Origin: Enterococcus_D sp050529585 | GTDB taxonomy: Bacteria > Bacillota > Bacilli > Lactobacillales > Enterococcaceae | NCBI RefSeq assembly: GCF_050529585.1 | Contig: NZ_CP172882.1 | Location: forward strand, 2,232,001 to 2,296,000 | Reading direction: 5' to 3' | DNA: 64,000 nucleotides | Part shown: positions 25,659 to 34,289 of the stretch, one piece after another | Position numbering within the stretch: position 1 is the first letter of the stretch | Layout: every line of letters begins with the position of its first letter | Position numbers and translations under genes: made by a program | Notes under the pieces: model-generated | The model's database searches: none | What the model saw: only the letters and a program-made list of their open reading frames with translations | What the model was told of the DNA's origin: nothing

Positions 25659-27062
25659 TCAGTTAATATCTAACGAAACGGAAACTTTCTGAAGCGGAAC
25701 ATCATAGAATGGATCTTCCCGCCTACCTAAAAAATCCCGTGCCTGATCTGGAAAGAGCGCATAACTCAGAACATCCTCTGGAGATTTCGCGTATTCTTCA
25801 ATCTCGAACTCCATCTGAGACAGACCAGGAGCAAGTAAATCCGCTGGCCGTTGAGTGATGACCGCTTCATCTCCAATGATTTGCTGGCGTATTTCTGGAG
25901 CAATCGCTACCGGTGACTTGCCATATAAGCCTCTCACATAGTCTTTGATTTCTAGAGGCACATTTTTGTAGCGCTCTCCAGTAAGCACATTCATCACCGC
26001 CTGGGTCCCCACCATTTGCGAAAGAGGTGTTACCAGTGGGGGAAAGCCCAAATCAGCCCGTACTTTTGGTACCTCCGCCAATACTTCCTCATAGCGTTGT
26101 TCCAGGCCTAACTCTTTTAACTGGCTCAATAAGTTGGACAACATCCCCCCAGGCACTTGATAAATCAGCGTTTTGGGTTCAGTATCTTTGACCTTTGCAT
26201 TCAGTAGGCCCTCTGCCCGAAAACGATCTCGAAGCGGATTAAAGTATTCGGCAGCTTCATTGATTTTTCCTAAATCGAGTCTTGTATCATAGCCCAGTTC
26301 CTCAAAGGCCAAGGCTAAGGATTCCGTGGCTGGTTGACTGGTTCCTCCCGCAAAGGAAGAAATAGCTGTATCGATAATATCTGCCCCTGCTTCAGCGACT
26401 TTCAAATAGGTCATTTCCGCAATTCCACTGGTCGCATGAGTATGAACATCGACTAGCAATTCCGTGGAATCTTTAATCTGTGATACCAACTCGTACCCTT
26501 TCTGTGGCGTGAGTACTCCTGCCATGTCTTTGATACACAGGGAGTCCGCCCCTATTTTGGCGATTTCCTTGGACAATCCACGATAATAATCGATGGTATG
26601 AAAATCACTAGTGGTATAAGAAATCGCAACTTGGCAATGGCCCCCTGCTTCCTTGGTAGCAGCGATTGCTGTTTCCAAATTACGCAAATCGTTCAAAGCA
26701 TCAAAAACGCGAATGATATCAATGCCGTTTTCAATCGATTTCGTGATAAACGCTCGAACGATATCATCGGGATAATTCTTATAGCCTAATAAATTTTGTC
26801 CCCGGAGCAACATTTGCAATTTGGTGTTTTTGACTTCTTGTCGGATGGTGCGCAGACGTTCCCACGGGTCTTCATTTAGAAAACGCAGGCAGGAATCAAA
26901 GGTCGCGCCACCCCAAACTTCCAAAGCATGATACCCTGCTTCGTCTAAGGTTTGGAGAACTGGGGTCATCTCAGCGGTAGTCATTCTCGTGGCGATTTGG
27001 CTTTGTTGCCCATCTCGTAATACAGTTTCTGTGAAGCGAATACGTTTTTCCAATGATTTCAT
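25659..27062 (-). CDS. oadA: Oxaloacetate decarboxylase alpha subunit (carboxyltransferase)
   Basis: 467 aa. DRE-TIM barrel carboxyltransferase with TETVLRDGQQS (metal-binding Asp), the carbamylated-type Lys in CIKDMAGVL and the metal-binding HTHATSG. It moves the carboxyl group of oxaloacetate to biotin, releasing pyruvate. Unlike the Klebsiella subunit it ends without a biotin domain; that domain is a separate gene here (28336-28746), as in the enterococcal citrate locus. It is the last gene of the putative tartrate operon and starts four bases after the OadG-like stop. Confidence 0.95.
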   Translation of the reverse strand: MKSLEKRIRFTETVLRDGQQSQIATRMTTAEMTPVLQTLDEAGYHALEVWGGATFDSCLRFLNEDPWERLRTIRQEVKNTKLQMLLRGQNLLGYKNYPDDIVRAFITKSIENGIDIIRVFDALNDLRNLETAIAATKEAGGHCQVAISYTTSDFHTIDYYRGLSKEIAKIGADSLCIKDMAGVLTPQKGYELVSQIKDSTELLVDVHTHATSGIAEMTYLKVAEAGADIIDTAISSFAGGTSQPATESLALAFEELGYDTRLDLGKINEAAEYFNPLRDRFRAEGLLNAKVKDTEPKTLIYQVPGGMLSNLLSQLKELGLEQRYEEVLAEVPKVRADLGFPPLVTPLSQMVGTQAVMNVLTGERYKNVPLEIKDYVRGLYGKSPVAIAPEIRQQIIGDEAVITQRPADLLAPGLSQMEFEIEEYAKSPEDVLSYALFPDQARDFLGRREDPFYDVPLQKVSVSLDIN

Positions 27063-27065
27063 CCC

Positions 27066-27191
27066 CTATTTCTTTACTGGAAACATTTTGCTTAATAAGA
27101 TGGAAGCCAAGTAAATAATGAAAATGACGATAAACACGCCACCCCATCCGAATACAAGCAATTCAAGCGATTTTAGTAAAGCTTCTGACAT
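27066..27191 (-). CDS. Very small OadG-like membrane subunit (41 aa)
   Basis: A 42-codon frame from ATG 27191 to TAG 27066, with GGAG before the start. The peptide begins MSEALLKSLELLVFGWGG, has one membrane helix (about residues 10-32: GGVFIVIFIIYLASILL) and ends KMFPVKK. OadG gamma subunits are short single-span anchors of the decarboxylase pump with the same start style, though normally about 80 aa and with a Zn-binding tail. This one has lost or never had the tail. Its tight place between oadB and oadA supports the role. Confidence 0.75.
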   Translation of the reverse strand: MSEALLKSLELLVFGWGGVFIVIFIIYLASILLSKMFPVKK

Positions 27192-27203
27192 TTTATTCTC
27201 CTC

Positions 27204-28319
27204 CTAAGCGAGCAGTGCTAACAGCAAACCACCGGCAATTACCGAAGCAATCTGACCAGAGACATTGGCTCCTGCCGCATGCATTAAAATGAAATTTTGC
27301 GGATCTTCTTCCGTTGCCATCTTTTGAATCACTCGACTGGACATAGGGAATGCGGAAATACCCGCCGCCCCAATCATCGGATTGATCTTTTCTTTGCGGA
27401 ATAAGTTAAGCAATTTGGCAAAGAGCACACCGCCTACCGAATCCATCACGAAAGCCACGAGTCCTAGCCCGATGACCATTAAGGTATCCACTTGAAGAAA
27501 TTCTTCGTACTGCATTTTTACGGAAATCGACAAACCGAGTAAAATACTAATAATATTCACCAATTCATTTTGTGCAGTGATTGATAGCCGATCCAAAACG
27601 CCACATTCTCGTAATAGATTCCCAAACATCAAGAAACCAACTAAGGGTAAGGAAACCGGCGCAATCAATCCCGCCACAATCGAAATCACGATTGGAAAAA
27701 GGATTTTCGCAGTTTGGGAAACTTCCCCAGCTTGATAGCGCATGCGAATCTTACGCTCTTTTTTCGTGGTCACGGCTTTGATAGCTACAGGTTGAATGAT
27801 TGGTACTAGTGCCATATACGAATACGCCGCTACCATGATTGCCCCCATATATTTCGAATTCAGCGTATTTGCCACAAAGATGGAAGTTGGCCCATCCGCT
27901 GCCCCGATAATTCCGATAGAAGCCGCATCATTTAAATTAAATCCTAATAGGACGGCCATGATAATCGTGAAGAAAATGCCAAACTGAGCTGCCGCACCAA
28001 ACAGTAATAAAAAGGGATTTTGCAGCAACGGGCCAAAATCAATCATCGCTCCAATCCCAATAAATAGAAGCAATGGGAATAACTCGGTACTAATTCCTAT
28101 ATCAAATAGGACTTGAAACGGCCCTGCTTCTCCCCCAGCGCTTAACACCCCAGAATTTGGGAAATTCACTAAAATAGTCCCCAGTCCCATGGGTACGAGC
28201 AAGGTAGGTTCGTATTCTTTTTTGATGCCCAAATACATCAAAATTCCACCGATAATCATCATGACAATTCGTCCGGGCTCTTGGCCCATGCCTTGTAGGC
28301 CTTGAACTAACGTTTCCAC
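27204..28319 (-). CDS. oadB: Oxaloacetate decarboxylase beta subunit (Na+ pump)
   Basis: 371-aa polytopic membrane protein of the GcdB/MmdB/OadB family. It decarboxylates carboxybiotin and couples this to Na+ export. Family marks are the N-terminal GRIVMMIIGGILMYLGI, the central IGIIGAADGPTSIFVAN with the conserved Asp, and NPMIGAAGISAFPMSSRV near the end. It is 12 bases from the OadG-like gene and 16 from the biotin-carrier gene. Confidence 0.95.
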   Translation of the reverse strand: METLVQGLQGMGQEPGRIVMMIIGGILMYLGIKKEYEPTLLVPMGLGTILVNFPNSGVLSAGGEAGPFQVLFDIGISTELFPLLLFIGIGAMIDFGPLLQNPFLLLFGAAAQFGIFFTIIMAVLLGFNLNDAASIGIIGAADGPTSIFVANTLNSKYMGAIMVAAYSYMALVPIIQPVAIKAVTTKKERKIRMRYQAGEVSQTAKILFPIVISIVAGLIAPVSLPLVGFLMFGNLLRECGVLDRLSITAQNELVNIISILLGLSISVKMQYEEFLQVDTLMVIGLGLVAFVMDSVGGVLFAKLLNLFRKEKINPMIGAAGISAFPMSSRVIQKMATEEDPQNFILMHAAGANVSGQIASVIAGGLLLALLA

Positions 28320-28335
28320 TGTATACCTCTCCTTT

Positions 28336-28746
28336 TTAAGCTATGCCGATTAATGAATCACCTGGATTCACCATCTCACCTTGTGCGACTGCGATTGCTT
28401 CCACGACACCTGCTTTATTCGCAACAATTTCATTTTCCATCTTCATCGCTTCAAGAATCAACAATGGCTGATTAGCCACAATTTCATCCCCTACATTGAC
28501 TAAAATTTTCAGAACAGTCCCTGGCATTGGCGCGGTGATTACCTCACTGGCCGCTTTCATCTCCCCAACAGCTTGACTGGTAACTGGAGCACTTGCTTCT
28601 ACTGGTACAGGTGCCGCTTGAACTGGTGGCTGAACTGACTGAGCTGGTGCAGCTAATGATGCGGCTTGGGCGGGAGTACCGCCGATTTCTTCCATCTCCA
28701 CTAAGTACTCTGTGCCATCGATGGCAATCTTAAATTTTCGTAACAT
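28336..28746 (-). CDS. oadD: Biotin carrier subunit of oxaloacetate decarboxylase
   Basis: 136 aa from ATG 28746, with AAGGAG before it. A short N-terminal domain is followed by an Ala/Pro-rich flexible linker (residues about 24-65) and a biotinyl domain with the modification site EAMKMEN (Lys102). It carries carboxyl groups between OadA and OadB. It overlaps the end of the OadH-like gene by 17 bases. The symbol follows the Enterococcus faecalis citrate locus, where the carrier is a separate subunit. Confidence 0.88.
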   Translation of the reverse strand: MLRKFKIAIDGTEYLVEMEEIGGTPAQAASLAAPAQSVQPPVQAAPVPVEASAPVTSQAVGEMKAASEVITAPMPGTVLKILVNVGDEIVANQPLLILEAMKMENEIVANKAGVVEAIAVAQGEMVNPGDSLIGIA

Positions 28747-29056
28747 CTTGATTCTCCTTCTCGATTTTTTTAACGATAAATCTGCTGGTGGGGGCATCTT
28801 GGGCAGCGATTGCCGTGGCAAGTACCGCAACACGCTGAAGTTCGGGATTTCTTTGCCAAGCCTTCTTCAAGGCAAAGCGACTAGTAGGATTGTCCCCAGC
28901 TCCTATCGCCCCGGCCACAAGACTTAAAAGCAACAATTGATCTGGCTCGCATTCGACATATTTCGGTAACGCAACGTAAGGAGCCGCTGGTTGCATTGAT
29001 TCCTCCACGGCCTGCTCGTCAAGGCGCTTTTTCTTAAAACGCTGTAAAAAGTTCAT
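28730..29056 (-). CDS. oadH: OadH-like accessory subunit
   Basis: 108 aa from ATG 29056, with AAAGGAGAG before it. Soluble, basic N-terminus (MNFLQRFKKKRLDE), then an internal near-repeat, NPTSRFALKKAW and APTSRFIVKKIE. It sits directly before the biotin-carrier gene, the place of oadH in the E. faecalis oxaloacetate decarboxylase cluster, which has a fourth small subunit of that name. The assignment rests on size and gene order; the function of OadH is poorly known. Confidence 0.65.
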   Translation of the reverse strand: MNFLQRFKKKRLDEQAVEESMQPAAPYVALPKYVECEPDQLLLLSLVAGAIGAGDNPTSRFALKKAWQRNPELQRVAVLATAIAAQDAPTSRFIVKKIEKENQDVTKI

Positions 29057-29136
29057 TCTTTCTCTCCTTTTGAATAAGAAAGGAAGCCATAAACGATATA
29101 CCCGTGGCATAACGAATATAACTTCCAACTCAACAA

Positions 29137-30510
29137 CTAAATTGGTAAAGCACCGGTTAAGGCATACACAACTAAGTAAATAATCAGAATTGGCCAGCAG
29201 TACTTCACGTATTTCTTCTGGAAATCAACAAAGTTCATTTCAGTGGAATCCGTCAGCATGAACAAAGCCGGAATGACCGGTGAAATCAACCGGAATGATT
29301 GACCTACCATAGAAGCCACAGCAGCTTGGAGTGGTGTAATGCCATACTGCTCCATCACTTCTCCCACTACTTTGGCAATCCCAAAGTAGAAAGCATCCTG
29401 AGGTAAGAACGTAATCGCCGGTGCCGAAATAACAGCATAGATTGGTGCCATGTGTGCTCCTAGCCCATCTGGAATAATCATCGTCATTCCGGAAGCCAAT
29501 GCGGTCGCCATGCCACTGCCGGATAAGACTCCGGAGAAAACCCCAGCAGCAAAGGTTGCCAATGCAGGCGCTAACGCATCGGAAGCGATTGCATCTATGC
29601 GTTCATTAATAATGCTGACTTTCCGATAGTTCACCGTCAAGACAATAGCGCTACCAATCATGAATAGCACAGCACCATGGGCGAAACCTTGAATCAATAA
29701 ATACAAAATTCCGAGGGTCAAAAGCAAATTGAACCAAAATAGTTTCGGCCGTTTCAACTCGGGATCTTTCGCCCGAATACAATCCAGCATTTTTTCCATC
29801 ATCACGTGATCAATGTCCGCATCCGCTCCATTGCACCAACCTAACCGCTTGCGTTCCTTTTTCCCTAAACGATAAGCTAAGAAAATTGCAAAGATTTCGG
29901 CAGCTAATAAACCTGGTAATAAAGCGCTGAACAGTTCATTAATCGGCACTTCCATAGCTGTACTGGCCGCAATGGTCGGTCCACCCCAAGGAAGTTGATT
30001 GAAAATCCCAATAGGCGTCACAATCAAGATTGCCAAATAGCTAAGCTTCATCCGCATCGACCGATACAGTTCTACAAATGCAGCCACACAGATAATAATG
30101 GTCGTTGTGGTATCACCATTCATCGTCACCACGGTGGCCGTCAATACAGTGGCCATAGTGACTTTCAACGGATCTCCTTTCGCCTTCTTAATGAAGAACT
30201 CGCATAAGGGGTCAAACAAGCCCACGTTCAGCATCAAATCGAAGTACATTACCGCAAATAATATCAACAGCCCCGGAGAGATGACCCCCATACTGACTTT
30301 GGCGGTTTCTGGATCGACTTTGTAAAACAGAGCATCGGTAATCCATTGAAACAGGTCGGCAAACGTCGAGTTCGTCAGCAGTACCACTAGCACCCCGAAA
30401 AACAGGGGCACTAGGGTCAAGGCGCCGACAATCGACAGTTTATTTTTCGATAGCAAGAATATAAAGGTTACAATCATTAACAGTGCTAATACTAACAACA
30501 AACGAATCAC
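29137..30510 (-). CDS. CitMHS-family citrate/dicarboxylate transporter
   Basis: About 457 aa with some 11-12 membrane segments and the CitMHS family start (MIVTFIFLLSKNKLSIVGALTLVPL). Conserved internal stretches are TVVTMNGDTTTTIIICVAAF and INQLPWGGP-type sequence near 155-165. Known relatives carry metal-citrate complexes by proton symport. Between a tartrate dehydratase and an oxaloacetate decarboxylase, the likely cargo is tartrate or another C4 acid, which is inference. GTG 30510 is the longest start; TTG 30501 has better spacing from AGAGGTG. Confidence 0.85.
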   Translation of the reverse strand: MIRLLLVLALLMIVTFIFLLSKNKLSIVGALTLVPLFFGVLVVLLTNSTFADLFQWITDALFYKVDPETAKVSMGVISPGLLILFAVMYFDLMLNVGLFDPLCEFFIKKAKGDPLKVTMATVLTATVVTMNGDTTTTIIICVAAFVELYRSMRMKLSYLAILIVTPIGIFNQLPWGGPTIAASTAMEVPINELFSALLPGLLAAEIFAIFLAYRLGKKERKRLGWCNGADADIDHVMMEKMLDCIRAKDPELKRPKLFWFNLLLTLGILYLLIQGFAHGAVLFMIGSAIVLTVNYRKVSIINERIDAIASDALAPALATFAAGVFSGVLSGSGMATALASGMTMIIPDGLGAHMAPIYAVISAPAITFLPQDAFYFGIAKVVGEVMEQYGITPLQAAVASMVGQSFRLISPVIPALFMLTDSTEMNFVDFQKKYVKYCWPILIIYLVVYALTGALPI

Positions 30511-30529
30511 CTCTTATTTCTGTTAATGG

Positions 30530-31141
30530 TTACTTGATGAAGCGCACTTCCTTACAGATGCGCTCAATCTCAGCTTCTTTGCGTCTATTGAACTCAACTT
30601 TGTTTTGTTCAAAAAGATTGCTGCCTTCTGTATCGATGGAGACAATCAGCGGACCGTAGTTTTTCACTTCATTGACCCAAAGCGTTTCCGGCATTCCCAA
30701 GTCTTTCCACTGAGCGTCCACGATTCGTTCCACTTTTTCTGCTGCATACACCGCATTGCCTGCTGGATAAACCAAATGCAAGGCTTTGTATTTCTTACAG
30801 CCAGCTTCTGTCCCTGGTCCCATGCCACCTTTACCGACAATCAAACGAACGCCGGTTTCCTCGATGAAAGCTTCTTCAAATTTTTCCATCCGCATGCTGG
30901 TGGTTGGTCCTACCGAAATCATTTCATACTCATTGTTGCCGTGGTCCTTAACGATGGGACCTGCATGAAGAATGGCCTTGTCCTTTACATCCACTGGTAA
31001 TGGTAGTCCCTCTTCTACAACCCGCCGGTGTGCCACATCTCGGCAAGTAACTAAAGTTCCTTCTAAATAAACAATATCGCCAATCCGGATATCCTTGATG
31101 TCCTCAGCAGATACCGGTGTTTTCAAATGATATTCTTTCAT
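30530..31141 (-). CDS. ttdB: L(+)-tartrate dehydratase beta subunit
   Basis: 203 aa from ATG 31141, with GAGGAGAG before it; close to the 201 aa of E. coli TtdB. Class I fumarase-type beta domain with the swivelling core: GDIVYLEGTLVTCRDVAHRR, LHAGPIVK, VGPTTSMRME and the GKGGMGPGT loop. With the alpha subunit it dehydrates L(+)-tartrate to oxaloacetate. The alternative is a fumarase beta subunit, but the pairing with oxaloacetate decarboxylase favours tartrate. It lies 29 bases after ttdA. Confidence 0.88.
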   Translation of the reverse strand: MKEYHLKTPVSAEDIKDIRIGDIVYLEGTLVTCRDVAHRRVVEEGLPLPVDVKDKAILHAGPIVKDHGNNEYEMISVGPTTSMRMEKFEEAFIEETGVRLIVGKGGMGPGTEAGCKKYKALHLVYPAGNAVYAAEKVERIVDAQWKDLGMPETLWVNEVKNYGPLIVSIDTEGSNLFEQNKVEFNRRKEAEIERICKEVRFIK

Positions 31142-31170
31142 GCTTACTCTCCTCATTTCTAAAAATTACG

Positions 31171-32097
31171 TTAAATAAAGAGCTGATAGTCTTTTTGCAA
31201 TGGTAAGGTGTAATTTAAGTCTTTGTCGAAGTTAATCTTTCCTCGTCGGTGAGACCAGCAGCCAACGTTCACGGCTACTCCGATTACCGATGGATGGCGG
31301 GCAGTGTTATTGATGTTCACTCCCATAACGGATTTCTTTCCACCAAAGCCCTGAGGCCCCAAGCCAATGTTGTTGATGCCATCTTCCAATAACCGTTCCA
31401 TCTTTGCGGCATTTGGGTTTTCGCTCACGCTGTCAACTTCCCGCATTAAAGCCAATTTTGAGTTCATGGCCGCCGCTTCCACGGAAGTCCCAATCCCTAT
31501 TCCCACAAGCAGTGGCGGGCAAGCGTTGATTCCGTAACTAGTCATCTGATCCATCACAAAGCGTACGACGCCTTCGTATCCTTCCCCTGGCATCAAGACT
31601 TTTGCGGCCCCAGGCAAGCTACAACCGCCCCCAGCCATGTAGACGTACATTTCCATCTCGTCCCCGTCGCCATCAATATCCGTAAAGATACTTGGCAAGC
31701 CAGTACCGATGTTTAGTCCGGTATTGTATTCGTCAAAGGTTTCCACCGCATTGTGACGCAAAGGGGCTTTTTTCGTCGCTAGATACACAGCTTCTTTTAA
31801 GATGTCCTTTAATTCACCTAAAAGTGGAAAATTGGAACCACATTTGATGAAAAACTGAAGTGCCCCAGTATCTTGGCAGCTAGGTCGGTTCAGTTTTTCC
31901 GCCAACATTTGGTTTTCGCGCATTGTGTCATAGACAAGCTGTTGCAATGGATCTACCTCGATTTTTGACAGTTCGTCTAGCTTCTTGGTCACATCATCCG
32001 GAAGTCTTCTCCCTACGACGGTGATGTATTCCACAAGAATGTCTCTCATCTTCTGTGCTTCAGGAGAAAGTACTTTTTCTTCATAAGTGTATTTCAT
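31171..32097 (-). CDS. ttdA: L(+)-tartrate dehydratase alpha subunit (4Fe-4S)
   Basis: 308 aa, near the 303 aa of E. coli TtdA and similar along its length, for example KAPLRHNAVETFDE-NTG and VLMPGEGYEGVVRFV. Likely Fe-S cluster ligands are Cys74 (RPSCQDTG), Cys193 (NACPPLLVG) and Cys280 (VGCWSHRRG). It binds the labile 4Fe-4S cluster that acts as Lewis acid in water removal, so the system is probably oxygen-sensitive. It is the first gene of the operon, directly after the AraC regulator; TAGGAGG precedes the start. Confidence 0.9.
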   Translation of the reverse strand: MKYTYEEKVLSPEAQKMRDILVEYITVVGRRLPDDVTKKLDELSKIEVDPLQQLVYDTMRENQMLAEKLNRPSCQDTGALQFFIKCGSNFPLLGELKDILKEAVYLATKKAPLRHNAVETFDEYNTGLNIGTGLPSIFTDIDGDGDEMEMYVYMAGGGCSLPGAAKVLMPGEGYEGVVRFVMDQMTSYGINACPPLLVGIGIGTSVEAAAMNSKLALMREVDSVSENPNAAKMERLLEDGINNIGLGPQGFGGKKSVMGVNINNTARHPSVIGVAVNVGCWSHRRGKINFDKDLNYTLPLQKDYQLFI

Positions 32098-32303
32098 TGT
32101 TTCTGCCTCCTAACATTTTCTATATTATGGCTTGAAATAGCTTTCTAAACTATCCAATTCTTCTTTACTTCTCTGATAAAAACACAATCAGACTTCCATA
32201 AAAAAGAACCTTAAGTAAGCAAAGCAGCATAAGAAAAATAGGGGGAAAAACAAGTGCTATTAACAACTTTGTATTCGTTTTCATTTTATTCGAAACAAAA
32301 AAC

Positions 32304-32331
32304 GGGCTAACCACATTTTTGTGATTCGCCC
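32304..32331 (-). terminator. Terminator of the AraC-type gene
   Basis: GGGC-AAcCACA/TGTGaTT-GCCC imperfect stem, followed by a T run in the minus sense, 15 bases after the regulator's stop. It separates the regulator from the ttd operon. The 200 AT-rich bases up to ttdA should hold the operon promoter, but I cannot place its boxes with confidence. Confidence 0.65.
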
Positions 32332-32346
32332 ATTAAAAAGATGCAC

Positions 32347-33357
32347 TCACTTCACTATTCGACGAAGATTGGTCATCAAGTCATAGTATTTTTCTTCGTA
32401 TTCTTTACTACTACAGTTCACGCAAGGATTTTGAAAAGAATCATCGTATTGTTGATAGCGAATCAATTTTTCTTTAATAGCTGCCTGCTCCTCGTCCAAG
32501 TTTGCCTTAAAGTTGCGATCGATTTCTCGAAGATCAGAGTCAATCTGTTTCCGGTATTCTGAGGGAGTGGTACCGAAATGCTTTCGAAAGGCCTTGTTAA
32601 ATGACTTCACATCACTAAAGCCATTTTCGAAGGAGATGGTCGCCACCTTTTTAGTCGTCATGGCCAACTCTCGGATTCCTTTTTGCAGCCGACAACGGGT
32701 CAGGTATTCATAAAAATTGATGCCTAACTCGATTTTAAAAATCTTAGAGAGATAGGTCGTGGAATAGTTGCATTCCTTCGCCAATTGTTCCAAGGTCAGC
32801 TCCCCACTACAGTTTTCTTCGATGTACTGAATGGCATGATCCAAGAATATCCGCTTCTGGCCCACGGAGTAACCACCCTGCTTAGTGTCTGACGTAAAAA
32901 ATTCAAATAAAATCTCGGCAATCTTAAATAGCAAGGCATTGTTTTTCAACTTACTAGTCCTTTTTTCATTATTAAGTAATTGTAGTTGGGACAAGTCTTT
33001 GCGCAACAGTTGAAAGAGCGGATTGCGGGGTTCATCACTGGAGTTTAATTCAAATCGTCCTTCCGAAATATCGATCCCTTGGGAAGAAAAAAATTCTGGA
33101 GAAATATGTAGTCTCATGGCGATGCTGTTCGGCACCGTCGCGAATGTCGCATGACCACAGTTCGAGTTAATCACTAGCAAGTCATTTTCGTCTAAGGAAA
33201 AGCTTTGCCCATCCACATTGACCTCAATCTTCCCCGTAATCAACCAAAGCAGCTCAATCTCTGGATGCCAATTATAATGATAACTACCGATACGGTACAA
33301 CAGCTGATCATAGGCGATTTTCATATTATCAAAGAGATATTCTTTTCGAATTTCCAC
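32347..33357 (-). CDS. AraC-family regulator of the tartrate operon
   Basis: 336 aa. N-terminal cupin-like sensor domain (residues about 10-110: SYHYNWHPEIELLWLITGKIEVNVDG) and a C-terminal double helix-turn-helix (about 180-275: LTLEQLAKECNYSTTYLSKIFKIELG, ISFENGFSDVKSFNKAFRKHFGTTPSEYRK). A further 55-residue tail with two Cys (NPCVNCSS) is unusual for the family. It precedes the ttd-cit-oad genes on the same strand and most likely activates them in response to the substrate. Confidence 0.88.
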   Translation of the reverse strand: MEIRKEYLFDNMKIAYDQLLYRIGSYHYNWHPEIELLWLITGKIEVNVDGQSFSLDENDLLVINSNCGHATFATVPNSIAMRLHISPEFFSSQGIDISEGRFELNSSDEPRNPLFQLLRKDLSQLQLLNNEKRTSKLKNNALLFKIAEILFEFFTSDTKQGGYSVGQKRIFLDHAIQYIEENCSGELTLEQLAKECNYSTTYLSKIFKIELGINFYEYLTRCRLQKGIRELAMTTKKVATISFENGFSDVKSFNKAFRKHFGTTPSEYRKQIDSDLREIDRNFKANLDEEQAAIKEKLIRYQQYDDSFQNPCVNCSSKEYEEKYYDLMTNLRRIVK

Positions 33358-33528
33358 GGTGTTTCACTCCTGTCGTTTAAAGAAGGTAGTTAACTATGTC
33401 TCTTACATTATCGTTCTCCTCTATAGTAAAAGAAATCAAGCGTTTTTGCTACCTAATTTCGCATAATATCGATCCACTATTATGACAACACTAAAAAAGA
33501 CCCGACACCAAGCCGAGTCTTCTCCCTT

Positions 33529-33968
33529 CTATTGCTCGCTCCTCCCCCGGAAGAACTCCTGCAACTCTCGAATCACCGCTGTCTCCAAGTAACGCAGGTG
33601 CATCATACCGCTACCGCTGCTTTTTTAATCGCCAGCTCCACACTGCCGATACCTTTTTTCGCCATCCAAAGACTGCTGTTGACGGAAAACGCCTGGAGCT
33701 TGTTTTTCTCCACATAGGTCAACTGCCGGGTCAGCATCAGATAGCCCTGGATGCACAGGCGATGTCTGCTCTGAATCTGGTAGCCTTGATAATGACTGTC
33801 TAGCCAGCAACCAATCAGAATCAGCACAATCCCTGGCGCCAATGCCCCGCCAATCCAAGCATTAAAGAAGAAACTGCCAATACAAGGAATCAGTAACAGC
33901 AAGAACCAGCGGCTAAAATACCAAAGCCAGCCTCGACCGCAATACTGCATGGTGCTAATTACTTGCAA
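33529..33968 (-). pseudogene. Bacterial PH-domain membrane protein, frameshifted
   Basis: 121 codons from ATG 33968 give two membrane segments (about 15-35 and 38-56) and the start of a YdbS/YdbT-like bPH_2 domain (GYQIQSRHRLCIQGYLMLTRQLTYVEKNKLQAF). The frame stops at 33603, but a neighbouring frame continues as MHLRYLETAVIRELQEFF to 33529, which looks like the normal end of such a domain. A one-base change near 33605 probably broke the gene. An imperfect terminator-like hairpin follows near 33497-33521. Function unknown. Confidence 0.55.
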
Positions 33969-34028
33969 CCCGATTCAAAACTGTCAGCTATATGTTACAT
34001 ATTTTATTGTTGTAGAATTGATGAATTT

Positions 34029-34289
34029 TTAGTAGCCTCTCATCACCAATTTGCTATCCATACAGGACTCAATAAAAAAGCCAAGAGAAAGACTCTCTCG
34101 ACTACAATAAATCTGATTATTTTCTTTTTCTTCATAAAATCGAGACAAGAAACACAGTAACATAGGAGCTAATGTTGAACGGTCCGTACTCGATGTTTTT
34201 AAAATTTTTATGAAATTTCTGTTTATTTCCCGAATAAGCTGCTTCTTAAACATCGTTTGTTCAGAAATCGAGTAGAGGTCCGAACGCAT
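34029..34289 (-). CDS. Unrecognised short ORF downstream of a group II intron end
   Basis: 86 codons, of which the first few lie inside the intron 3' end (34267). The rest (NRNFIKILKTSSTDRSTLAPMLLCFLSRF...) may be the 3' exon of a gene once split by the intron, or not coding at all. No family recognised and no clear ribosome-binding site. Confidence 0.25.
   Translation of the reverse strand: MRSDLYSISEQTMFKKQLIREINRNFIKILKTSSTDRSTLAPMLLCFLSRFYEEKENNQIYCSRESLSLGFFIESCMDSKLVMRGY

Noticed and set aside
30530..32097. Class I fumarase pair
   Set aside because: Not excluded, but subunit lengths, along-sequence similarity to TtdA and the coupling to oxaloacetate decarboxylase fit tartrate dehydratase better.
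33625..33858. 77-aa minus-strand ORF inside the PH-domain gene
   Set aside because: Out-of-frame shadow of the PH-domain gene with no start signal. The frame that does continue that gene is a different one.
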